This document shows, in pieces, positions 8,577 through 15,817 of a stretch of DNA of 27,810 nt (the first letter of the stretch is position 1; each line of letters begins with the position of its first letter). Source of the DNA: Brumimicrobium sp051745635 (GTDB lineage: Bacteria > Bacteroidota > Bacteroidia > Flavobacteriales_D > Crocinitomicaceae). The stretch is from assembly GCA_051745635.1 (NCBI GenBank), contig JBNJEH010000042.1, positions 1 through 27,810 of the forward strand. Reading direction: 5' to 3'. The position numbers and the translations under genes were made by a program. The notes beneath the pieces are model-generated. The model saw nothing but the letters and a program-made list of their open reading frames with translations, searched no databases and had not been told where the DNA came from.

Positions 8577-9684
8577 ACCCAAAACGTTGTTTTCGCGCGT
8601 TTTTCGGTTCGGGATTTTAGTGATCGCTGTGCTCTCGATATTGGCGTTACTCGTGAGTTATTTGAGCGCTTACATTTCACCAAAATCAGTCTGGTGGTTT
8701 CAGCTTTTTGGACTCGCCTACCCCATTCTGGTAATCAGCAGTATTGCCGGGCTTATCGCACTCTATTTTATTCATAAAAAGTGGATGTTCGCAGGCATAT
8801 TGATTTTGCTTGTCGGTTTTCCCGTTCATATTCGCTACATCGGTGGAAATTGGTGGAGCGCGAACCCTTCTGAACATGACAAAACCATCGCGGTGGCATC
8901 TTTCAATGTTCGATTGTTCGATATTTACAAATGGGTGCACCCTGAACTCGACACCAGCGCCGCATTGTTTCGCCAGCAGATCAACAACCTCGACGCCGAT
9001 ATTATGTGTTTTCAGGAATATGCTTCGGACCACAGAAAAACGCGCCACATGGATGCGAACGAAATTCTGAAAGCCGGCAATTTCAACAATTACGCCGAAG
9101 AACTTACTGTACAAACCAAAAATATTGATTTTGGATTGGCCATTTACACGAAAGGTAAGATTATCGCTAAGGGACTCATCAACGATGAAAAAAAACTTTA
9201 CAGTCTATTTGCGGATATCGCACTAAACGGAGACACAGTGCGCATCTACAACACACACCTGCAAAGCATTCGATTCCAACAAGATGAATATTCACTTTTT
9301 GACGGAAAAGCACTCAGCAACAAAAGTATTTTTGAGCGCATAGGCGGTGTGTTGAGCAAAATAAAGCAGGCTTATCCCGAACGCATTAAGCAAACCAGTG
9401 AATTGATCGAACACGCCGAAAATTCTCCTCATCCCGTCATGATTTGTGGTGATTTTAATGAACCGCCCTCCTCGTATACCTACACAATTTTTAACAGAAC
9501 GTATCAAGATGCGTTTCGATTGAAAGGTAGCGGAACGGGCAGAACCTACGCCGGTAAAATTCCCGCGGGAAGAATTGACTATATCTTTGCAGATGAGCGC
9601 CTCGATATCCTTTCGTTTAACATTCTCAACGACCGGCAAATCAGTGACCACTTTCCCATCGCTGCCCGACTACAGGTGAAATAA
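8569..9684 (+). CDS. Membrane-anchored endonuclease/exonuclease/phosphatase (EEP) family protein
   Basis: This protein of about 371 residues has three predicted membrane helices in the first 90 residues, followed by an EEP-fold domain. EEP motifs are visible in order: FNVRLFD, CFQEY (metal-binding Glu), YNTHLQS, GDFNEPPSS, RIDYIFAD and SDHFPIAARL (catalytic Asp-His). EEP enzymes hydrolyse phosphodiesters of nucleic acids or phosphates of lipids and inositols; the substrate cannot be told from the sequence. I start it at 8569 (MAKPKTL, basic then hydrophobic). A longer frame from 8551 overlaps the rhomboid gene more. It is the last gene of the mutL-rhomboid unit. Confidence 0.9.
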   Translation: MAKPKTLFSRVFRFGILVIAVLSILALLVSYLSAYISPKSVWWFQLFGLAYPILVISSIAGLIALYFIHKKWMFAGILILLVGFPVHIRYIGGNWWSANPSEHDKTIAVASFNVRLFDIYKWVHPELDTSAALFRQQINNLDADIMCFQEYASDHRKTRHMDANEILKAGNFNNYAEELTVQTKNIDFGLAIYTKGKIIAKGLINDEKKLYSLFADIALNGDTVRIYNTHLQSIRFQQDEYSLFDGKALSNKSIFERIGGVLSKIKQAYPERIKQTSELIEHAENSPHPVMICGDFNEPPSSYTYTIFNRTYQDAFRLKGSGTGRTYAGKIPAGRIDYIFADERLDILSFNILNDRQISDHFPIAARLQVK

Positions 9685-9800
9685 TGAGGACTGGTACTCC
9701 CGCGAACGCAATGGATGCAGCCTAAACGTTCAATCGTTTATATGAAGTATAGAAATCTAAAGGTGGAAACGGGGAACCGAAGAATCGTAGAATGCTGCTC

Positions 9801-9821
9801 TTCGGCTCCGCTCAGCGTGAC
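9801..9821. repeat. Dispersed intergenic motif, copy 1
   Basis: The sequence TTCGGCTCCGCTCAGCGTGA resembles a widely scattered intergenic motif in bacterial genomes of the form TTCGRCnnnGCTCA. A second, inverted copy occurs at 18975-18991. It lies in the convergent gap after the EEP gene. Confidence 0.6.
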
Positions 9822-9822
9822 A

Positions 9823-9880
9823 AATGTTGAACTTCAGAACTGATGAATCATAATGTTGAACTTTAGAACTGATGAACCGC
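9823..9880. repeat. 29-bp imperfect tandem duplication
   Basis: Two adjacent 29-base units start AATGTTGAACTT (9823-9851 and 9852-9880) and differ at a few positions. The duplication is non-coding, in the convergent gap between the EEP gene and the Ca/Na antiporter, directly after the dispersed motif. Confidence 0.85.
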
Positions 9881-9924
9881 AAAAGCAAGGAATCGTTGAA
9901 TAGCTGATTGAGGCGAATAAAAAC

Positions 9925-10866
9925 TCAGAATAACAGATAGATATACGAGACATAGATCAAAAAGAGTATTGTTCCGCTGATGCGTCCAACTTTCTTGCGT
10001 ATCACAATCATGGGCAAAAGAATAATCGCTATTCCAAGCATCCACAGCAGGTCCCATTTGAGAATTTCTGCACCCACTTCAATGGGCTGAACGATACTCG
10101 TCAATCCCAGCACAATCATAATATTGAAAATATTACTTCCGATGAGGTTTCCTACGGAGATATCCGTTTCTTTCTTGACTGCTGCGACAATGCTCGTGGC
10201 CAGCTCGGGAACAGAGGTACCAAAAGCCACCACGGTAATGCCGATCACGTGTTTCGACAAACCGAATGCTTCTGCCAACCCCGTAGCTCCTGCCACCAAC
10301 CAGTTCGATCCGAAATAGAGTCCCACTAAACCGATTAACAGAAAGACAAGGTGTTTGCCCAGCGATATTTTTCTGGCGCTCTCATCGACTCCTTCCAGCT
10401 GAATCGCCTGTTTCTCCGATTTTCGCGATTTTCGAATAATAAATACGATGAAGGCTACCAAAATCGAAAAGAGGACAATACCCTCCCAACGGTCAATGCT
10501 TAAATTCAAGGCAAAAAAGTAAAAGAGCAAAGACGCGAACATCATCATCGGCCAGTCAAAACGAATCGTATTGCGCGCCACAGGTACCGGAAAAATAAGC
10601 ACAGTAACCCCCAGTACAAGAGCTATATTGGCAATATTCGAACCAATGACGTTACCGATAGCAATCTCGGGAAGTCCTTCACTCGCCGAGTGCAGGGATA
10701 CGAGTAACTCAGGTGCCGATGTTCCGAAAGAAACCACGGTCATCCCGATCACCAGCCGCGAGAGTTTTGCCTTTGCTGCCACGCCGACAGCCCCTTTGAC
10801 CAAAAAATCTCCTCCTCCTATGAGCGCTATAAAGCCAAGAACGACCCAGAGAATATCAATCGTCAT
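9925..10866 (-). CDS. Calcium/sodium antiporter (CaCA superfamily, YrbG-like)
   Basis: This 313-residue inner-membrane cation exchanger has about ten hydrophobic helices. The two inverted alpha-repeats are evident: SFGTSAPELLVSL (about 46-58) with GNVIGSNIANI, and AFGTSVPELATSI (about 214-226) with GNLIGSNIFNI. The paired Glu residues in GTSxPE coordinate the ion in this superfamily. A hydrophilic loop (about 145-168) links the halves. The start overlaps the tatA-like stop by 11 bases, so translation is probably coupled to that gene. Which cations it exchanges cannot be read from the sequence. Confidence 0.93.
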   Translation of the reverse strand: MTIDILWVVLGFIALIGGGDFLVKGAVGVAAKAKLSRLVIGMTVVSFGTSAPELLVSLHSASEGLPEIAIGNVIGSNIANIALVLGVTVLIFPVPVARNTIRFDWPMMMFASLLFYFFALNLSIDRWEGIVLFSILVAFIVFIIRKSRKSEKQAIQLEGVDESARKISLGKHLVFLLIGLVGLYFGSNWLVAGATGLAEAFGLSKHVIGITVVAFGTSVPELATSIVAAVKKETDISVGNLIGSNIFNIMIVLGLTSIVQPIEVGAEILKWDLLWMLGIAIILLPMIVIRKKVGRISGTILFLIYVSYIYLLF

Positions 10867-11251
10867 CTGATGGTTTTTTAGACGGTTCTTTCTTGATTAC
10901 ACGGTCTTTTTCGTGCTGCCCCATTTTTTCAGGTCCACTTGAAGGATGGTGTTCCGGATCTTCGATAGAACGTTTCATGTCTTCAGCGGAACGCGATATA
11001 TTTTCAAAAGGCTTTTCGACGCTTTTCTTCGCATCGTGAAGTGTGCGATTGATGTTCATATCGCGCTTCATGTCACGACTCGAACGCGAGATTTCATCCT
11101 GGATATCCTGACCGGCGTCTTTGATTTGACGAATTCCACGGCCTAAAGATCGCGACATTCCCGGAATACTTTTAGCTCCGAAAAATACGAGTACGAAGAG
11201 AAGTATTATCACAATCTCAGACCCCGCAATACTATTTAGAAACAAAATCAT
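10856..11251 (-). CDS. TatA/TatE-type twin-arginine translocase subunit, long tail
   Basis: This 131-residue protein has an N-terminal membrane helix (about 9-24), then the Tat signature FGAKSIPGMSRSLGRGIRQIK (amphipathic helix with the FG and GRxLGxG positions). The TatA family forms the pore that moves folded proteins with twin-arginine signals. After the amphipathic helix comes a charged tail of about 80 residues rich in D/E/K/R and ending KPSDDD, longer than in most TatA proteins and closer to TatB in length, so the role (TatA or TatB) is uncertain. It is the first gene of a pair with the Ca/Na antiporter. tatC is not nearby in this window. Confidence 0.82.
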   Translation of the reverse strand: MILFLNSIAGSEIVIILLFVLVFFGAKSIPGMSRSLGRGIRQIKDAGQDIQDEISRSSRDMKRDMNINRTLHDAKKSVEKPFENISRSAEDMKRSIEDPEHHPSSGPEKMGQHEKDRVIKKEPSKKPSDDD

Positions 11252-11256
11252 CGCTG

Positions 11257-11264
11257 CAAAGATA
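11257..11264 (-). promoter_or_regulatory. Candidate -7 box for the tatA-like gene
   Basis: Read on the minus strand this is TATCTTTG, a full TAnnTTTG match followed by CA. It lies only 5 bases before the start codon, so transcription from it would give a leaderless or almost leaderless mRNA. No clear -33 TTG is seen at normal spacing. Confidence 0.4.
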
Positions 11265-11353
11265 CGAGAAATTGATTGAACCCAGATTATTCACGCCAGA
11301 TTTTAAGCGTTCGTTAGTACGACAAAACCATATTTCCCCATGTTACTTTTTCA

Positions 11354-12496
11354 CTAAAAAGATATCCCGATGGAATAGTGTACGCGCTCGCTGCCTTTTT
11401 TAAAACGCGGCAGGTCTTCAATCGCTTCGTTCAGCGCCTTCTGATGATCAGGATGTAGTTTACCACGAATCTCCGCATCTTTCACCTTACCCCAGCGACT
11501 GATGGTGAGTTCTACGAGTGCTGTTCGGTCGTATCGGTCGGCAGAACGATCAATTTCTATCGGCTTGAGCTGACCGACAAAATAATTCTTTAGTGCGCGA
11601 TCTCCACCGGGATACTGCGGCATGTCTTTCACCGAAAACTGGCGATTTTTCGCAGTGGTTTGCGCCCCCAGGGAATTCCGATCACTATTTCGCTGCTTTG
11701 TTTTCATGGCCTTCGGATTGACTTTTGATAAAATCTGAACCTGATTCACGGATAGCACGACGGTGGAGCTCTCGTTTTCCCGTGTCGAACTTTCTTCATT
11801 TTTCGATGTAGCAGTCATCGGCTCGCGTTTTTTATCACTGCGCTGTTTTTCAGCCGTTTCCTGATCTGGTGTCATTTTTCGAGTCGCTGTTTTTTTATCG
11901 ACGTGTTTTTCAGGTTTAGATTCTTCAGACGCCGATTTTTCAGGCGCAGGAGGAGCTTCGGATTCCGAAACTGAACCGTTGATTTCAGTTGTAGCTACGT
12001 TCGATTTTTGAGGAGATTCCTCCCCGCTTTCATCAGCAGCATTTACCGCTTTTTCGGGAGCTACGTCGTCCTTCACTTCTTGCTGTTGATTCTGCTCAAT
12101 ATTCCAGGCTATTTTCGTTTTTTTCGGTTCGTTATTTACTTCCAATCCTGCTTCTACTTGCGCATAGCGCTGCCCGGGTTGTATCGACGCATTCCAAAAA
12201 TAAAAACCAATCGCGCTCACGATGACTGCCAAACCGAACCAACCACTCCACTTCCACCAAAAACGGTTTTTACGGAGATAGTGTGATAATTTCAGCCGTT
12301 TAATGCGCGCACTGATCGTCTCGATGTCAGTAATTTGGTCTTCGTGAAGATCAGCCACCACTGCAGCCACCATCGGGTTATTATCCACCATTCCGGCAAT
12401 GTTGGCGCGCTCACGACCCGAAAGCTCCCCCCGTTTAAACTCCATCAATTGACGGATGCTGGGCAAATCACTATATTTCATTGATTGAGTTGACAT
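11354..12496 (-). CDS. Membrane anti-sigma-like protein with TonB C-terminal domain
   Basis: This 380-residue single-pass protein has an N-terminal cytosolic part (about 1-78), charged and helical (including ELSGRERANIAGMV), a membrane helix at about 82-101, a long low-complexity K/E/S/P linker (about 105-285), and a C-terminal domain of about 95 residues starting MPQYPGGDRALKNYF. MP(Q/E)(F/Y)PGG is typical at the start of TonB C-terminal domains in Bacteroidota; the rest (LVELTISRWGKVKDAEI) fits that fold. The gene overlaps the sigma-factor stop by 26 bases (11 if Met6 is used). The pairing and topology suggest an anti-sigma factor. A real energy-transducing TonB is the alternative; a recognised anti-sigma domain (zinc motif or RskA-like) is not visible. 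Confidence 0.75.
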   Translation of the reverse strand: MSTQSMKYSDLPSIRQLMEFKRGELSGRERANIAGMVDNNPMVAAVVADLHEDQITDIETISARIKRLKLSHYLRKNRFWWKWSGWFGLAVIVSAIGFYFWNASIQPGQRYAQVEAGLEVNNEPKKTKIAWNIEQNQQQEVKDDVAPEKAVNAADESGEESPQKSNVATTEINGSVSESEAPPAPEKSASEESKPEKHVDKKTATRKMTPDQETAEKQRSDKKREPMTATSKNEESSTRENESSTVVLSVNQVQILSKVNPKAMKTKQRNSDRNSLGAQTTAKNRQFSVKDMPQYPGGDRALKNYFVGQLKPIEIDRSADRYDRTALVELTISRWGKVKDAEIRGKLHPDHQKALNEAIEDLPRFKKGSERVHYSIGISF

Positions 12497-13070
12497 TGCG
12501 TTTTTCTAATTCAATTTTTAATTTCCGTTTTCCGTTTTGGATATGACTTTTCACTTTCTTTTCGGACAATTGTTCTTTTTCTGCAATCGCTTTATACGAC
12601 AAGCCCTCCAGGTAAAAAAGGCGCACGCAAACCTGTTGCTCCGGCTTCAGGTGCTGAATGATATCATCGACTAACCGTTCAACCTCTTCATTGCCACCGT
12701 TTAACAACACCTCCATTTGTTGATCTTTATCTCCAAGATCATGGGCTATATCGACCTGAACATTTTTTGAGTTGTTCTTGTGACTTCGCTTTACTTTTAA
12801 CAAATAGTTTCTCACGACGCTGTAATACCATCCGCCAAAATTTTCGACCTCCGTATCTTTCAAATCTATCATCAATCGTTCAAAACATTCCATTGCTGCG
12901 TCCTCAGCTACCGTCTTATTTTTGAGGTAACTCATTGCGAGCGAAACGGTCAATTCAGTATAACGTTCATATAACATGGCCACGTAACGCCCTTCACCCG
13001 TAGCCCGATATTTCGCAGCAAGCGCCTCGTCGGATAATTTTCGATATTTTTTTAATATGTTGAGAAACAC
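12471..13070 (-). CDS. ECF-type RNA polymerase sigma-70 factor
   Basis: This 199-residue protein has sigma region 2 at about 20-100 (AMSYLKNKTVAEDAAMECFERLM, then FGGWYYSVVRNYLLKVKRSHK) and region 4 at about 140-190 with a helix-turn-helix (EGLSYKAIAEKEQLSEKKVKSHI). The middle of the typical sigma-70 (regions 1.1 and 3) is absent, as in ECF factors. It directs RNA polymerase to a regulon that is not in view. It lies directly upstream of, and overlaps, the membrane protein with the TonB C-terminal domain. No full TAnnTTTG box is seen in front of it; if it autoregulates, its own promoter would use another motif. Confidence 0.93.
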   Translation of the reverse strand: MFLNILKKYRKLSDEALAAKYRATGEGRYVAMLYERYTELTVSLAMSYLKNKTVAEDAAMECFERLMIDLKDTEVENFGGWYYSVVRNYLLKVKRSHKNNSKNVQVDIAHDLGDKDQQMEVLLNGGNEEVERLVDDIIQHLKPEQQVCVRLFYLEGLSYKAIAEKEQLSEKKVKSHIQNGKRKLKIELEKRNVNSINEI

Positions 13071-13400
13071 TTAATTTCGTTCATTCTAACTCTCCTAAAT
13101 TTAAACATTTTTTATTACAGGGTCAGATAAATGGGAAATTCCATATAAATTCATGCATTTTTTTCATTTGAACTACCTGAAAGTAACCATTTTTGTCGCT
13201 ATTGTACATTCGCTGCACGAGGAGATATACGAAATTCTTGTAGGAAAATAACAGGTGAATCTCAGTTAGACCTATAAAAACGCCCGTAAATTGTCAATTA
13301 TCCACAATTGTTAAGAAATATTATGCATACATTAGAATTTGTATCGCGTTTAAGAAAAATCTTTTTTTATTTTTGTGGTAGACCAAAAAAAATTAATAGA
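13071..13400. other. Divergent intergenic region between the sigma gene and etfB
   Basis: No gene is supported in this 330-base AT-rich gap, which should contain the promoters of both divergent transcription units. A perfect DnaA-box-type 9-mer TTATCCACA lies at 13298-13306, inside a short inverted repeat (AATTGT at 13289-13294, ACAATT at 13304-13309). The longer etfB reading frame from 13308 covers part of this region but is not supported by the family start. Confidence 0.6.
13368..13375 (+). promoter_or_regulatory. Candidate -7 box for etfBA
   Basis: TATTTTTG matches TAnnTTTG, 25 bases before the chosen etfB start. The nearest TTTG upstream (13338-13341) has a spacing of 26 bases, longer than the usual 19-21, so this is only a partial match. 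Confidence 0.35.
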
Positions 13401-14141
13401 ATGAAAATACTCGTTTGTATTAGTAAAGCACCAGATACGACAACAAAAATAGCTTTCACAGATGGAGACACCAAATTCGATGAAGAAGGTGTCAAGTACA
13501 TTGTGAATCCATACGATGAATGGTATGCACTCGTTCGCGGTCTGGAATTAAAAGAAGCGCACGGAGGCTCTGTTACGACAGTGACTGTGGGAACTTCTGA
13601 AGATGATGCGACTATTCGAAAAGCATTGGCCATTGGAGCAGATGACGCGGTGCGCATCGATACGGAGGCGGAAGACGCTTTCCAGGTTGCCAAAGAGATT
13701 GCAACGTACGCCAAAGAACAAGATTTTGATTTGGTATTGCTGGGTAAAGAAACCATAGACTATAACGGTTCACAAGTTGGCGGGATGTTAGCAGAGCACC
13801 TCGACCAGCCTTTCGTATCTTTGGCAACAAAACTGGATATTGAAGGTTCAACAGCAACCTTGGACAAAGAAATTATTGGAGGTGTACAAACGGTAGAAGC
13901 CGATTTGCCATTGGTTGTCAGTTGTGCAAAAGGCATGGCTGAACAGCGCATCCCTAACATGCGCGGAATTATGGCAGCGCGCTCCAAACCGCTGAAAGTA
14001 GAAGACGCTTCAGGTGCCGAAAAATTAACAAAGTTCGTCAAGTACGCACTTCCTGCACCGAAGTCAGAAGTGAAGCTCATCGATCCTGAAAACATGGACG
14101 AACTCGTCGAACTGCTGCACAACGAAGCAAAAGTACTTTAA
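13401..14141 (+). CDS. etfB: Electron transfer flavoprotein subunit beta
   Basis: This 246-residue subunit of the ETF heterodimer takes electrons from acyl-CoA and other dehydrogenases and passes them to the respiratory quinone pool through ETF-quinone oxidoreductase. It begins MKILVCISKAPDTTTKI, the family N-terminus, and has NPYDEWYALVRGLELK, GADDAVRID and the ETF-beta signature region near VVSCAKGMAEQRIPNMRGIMAA. I start it at 13401 because family members begin MKILV; the frame is open 31 codons further upstream, but those residues do not fit. It ends 29 bases before etfA, with which it forms one unit. Confidence 0.95.
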   Translation: MKILVCISKAPDTTTKIAFTDGDTKFDEEGVKYIVNPYDEWYALVRGLELKEAHGGSVTTVTVGTSEDDATIRKALAIGADDAVRIDTEAEDAFQVAKEIATYAKEQDFDLVLLGKETIDYNGSQVGGMLAEHLDQPFVSLATKLDIEGSTATLDKEIIGGVQTVEADLPLVVSCAKGMAEQRIPNMRGIMAARSKPLKVEDASGAEKLTKFVKYALPAPKSEVKLIDPENMDELVELLHNEAKVL

Positions 14142-14170
14142 CAACATTTTATTCATCAAAAAAGATTCTT

Positions 14171-15112
14171 ATGTCAGTATTAGTATATATCAACAGTAGC
14201 GCCGATAAAGTGGCTAAAAATGCTTTTGAAGCCGTAACGTATGGAAAGAAACTGGGAGATGTAACGGTCGTTACAAATGGTAAAGCAGACGAATCAGCAC
14301 TGGCTGAATTAGGAAAGTACGGTGCTGAAAAAGTGTTAGTCGATCGCTCTTTTGAGGGAATTGACGAACAACAACTCACCCGTTTAGTGGCTACAGCGGC
14401 AGAAAAAACGGATGCCAATACAATTGTATTTTCGGATGACCTCGTCGGTAAAGCCGTAGCACCCCGCGTTTCCGTTCGTTTAAACGTGGGACTCGTGGCT
14501 GGAGCAACAGATGTTCCCCAGGATGATGGTACGATTCCATTGAACGTTTTTTCTGGTAAAGCCCACGGATATGTTGAGATCAACTCCGATCGAAAAATCA
14601 TCTCGTTGCTTCCGAATTCTTTTCAACCTGAGGAGACGGGAAGTAACTGCGCTGTAGAAGAATTTGACGGTAATGCCGGAGACACGCGCGTAAAGGTGAA
14701 AGATACGAAAATGCCAGAAGGCGAAATACCGCTGCCGGAGGCCGAACTGGTAGTCTCTGGAGGTCGCGGTCTGAAGGGACCCGAAAATTGGGGGATAGTA
14801 GAAGAACTTGCCGATGAACTCGGTGCAGCTACAGCTTGTTCACGACCAGTATCAGATACAGGCTGGAGACCTCACCACGAACACGTTGGACAGACGGGCG
14901 TGGCTATTCGTCCGAATCTGTACATCGCAGCGGGGATATCCGGTGCCATTCAACACCTCGCAGGTGTCAATGGATCCAAAGTTATCGTAGTCGTTAACAC
15001 CGATGAAGAAGCGCCATTCTTCAAAGCTGCAGATTACGGAGTTGTCGGTGATGCATTTGAAGTCTTACCGCGACTTAAAGAAGCTGTAAAAAAATTCAAT
15101 GCTTCTAACTAA
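14171..15112 (+). CDS. etfA: Electron transfer flavoprotein subunit alpha
   Basis: This 313-residue partner of EtfB binds the FAD. The N-terminus (MSVLVYINSS) starts the ETF-alpha N-domain. The C-terminal FAD-binding domain has GGRGLKGPENW, ACSRPVSDTGWRPHHEHVGQ, TGVAIRPNLYIAAGISGAIQ and NTDEEAPFFKAADYGVVGD, all in the family's normal order. Length and motifs are complete. It follows etfB and is closed by the hairpin terminator at 15154-15187, so etfBA is probably a self-contained transcript. Confidence 0.96.
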   Translation: MSVLVYINSSADKVAKNAFEAVTYGKKLGDVTVVTNGKADESALAELGKYGAEKVLVDRSFEGIDEQQLTRLVATAAEKTDANTIVFSDDLVGKAVAPRVSVRLNVGLVAGATDVPQDDGTIPLNVFSGKAHGYVEINSDRKIISLLPNSFQPEETGSNCAVEEFDGNAGDTRVKVKDTKMPEGEIPLPEAELVVSGGRGLKGPENWGIVEELADELGAATACSRPVSDTGWRPHHEHVGQTGVAIRPNLYIAAGISGAIQHLAGVNGSKVIVVVNTDEEAPFFKAADYGVVGDAFEVLPRLKEAVKKFNASN

Positions 15113-15153
15113 GATTCAGCAATAAAATATTAATTTTACGAGTAGTTAAAATA

Positions 15154-15187
15154 GGGAAGCCCATAATGTGCTTCCCTTCTTTTTTAC
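15154..15187 (+). terminator. Rho-independent terminator after etfA
   Basis: A 7-bp stem, GGGAAGC (15154-15160) with GCTTCCC (15170-15176), with a 9-base loop, is followed by a T-rich run (TTCTTTTTT). It lies about 40 bases downstream of the etfA stop. Confidence 0.88.
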
Positions 15188-15220
15188 TAACAATTGATTG
15201 CTAAGATGCACGCGTAGCTT

Positions 15221-15817
15221 ATGGATAAAGTAAAACTGGAAATTATCGGGTTGTCCTACAGCCAAACTCAATCTGGTGCTTATGCACTGGTACTTTCAGA
15301 ATCTGAAGCTGGTCGGAGACTCCCTATTATCATCGGTGGGTTTGAAGCGCAGGCCATTGCCATCGAATTAGAAAATATGTCGCCTTCGCGTCCTTTGACC
15401 CACGACTTATTTAAAAATTTCGCCAGCGCCTTCACCATCTCTATCAAAGAAGTATTGATTTATGATCTCGTAGAAGGCATTTTTTATGCGAAATTAATTT
15501 GTGACCAAAATGGAGAAATTCAGGAAGTGGACGCCCGAACTTCTGATGCTATAGCTCTGGCAGTGCGCTTCAAGTGTCCTATTTATACTTATGGAAACAT
15601 TATGGATTCCGCCGGGGTGAAACTCGATGAGGATGAGGATATGGATTCCCCGATCGAGGTTGATCCCAAAGACGCACCGACCGCTGAAAAAGATAAAGAC
15701 GACTTGTCTTCACTCACTGTTAAAGAGCTGGAACAACGCCTCGATACTGCCGTAGAAAATGAAAACTACGAGCTCGCTTCAAAAATTAGAGATGAAATTA
15801 ACCGACGCACATCGTAA
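15221..15817 (+). CDS. Bifunctional nuclease family protein (DUF151) with UVR motif
   Basis: This 198-residue protein has a DUF151 domain at residues 1-135 (PIIIGGFEAQAIAIELE, RPLTHDLF, ARTSDAIALAVRFKCPIYT), then an acidic linker, and a UVR (UvrB/UvrC) helical-hairpin motif at about 163-197 (VENENYELASKIRDEINRR). DUF151 members have been reported to have DNase and RNase activity; the UVR motif usually mediates protein contact. The gene overlaps the downstream transporter by 26 bases. It lies after the etf terminator and I do not see its own TAnnTTTG box, so it may depend on read-through or another promoter type. Confidence 0.93.
   Translation: MDKVKLEIIGLSYSQTQSGAYALVLSESEAGRRLPIIIGGFEAQAIAIELENMSPSRPLTHDLFKNFASAFTISIKEVLIYDLVEGIFYAKLICDQNGEIQEVDARTSDAIALAVRFKCPIYTYGNIMDSAGVKLDEDEDMDSPIEVDPKDAPTAEKDKDDLSSLTVKELEQRLDTAVENENYELASKIRDEINRRTS

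Noticed and set aside
13289..13309. Replication origin
   Set aside because: Only one DnaA-type box is present, with no dnaA, no box cluster and no AT-rich unwinding block beside it.
13308..13400. Extended etfB N-terminus from 13308
   Set aside because: Family proteins begin MKILV at 13401; the extra residues are not family-like and cover a candidate promoter box.
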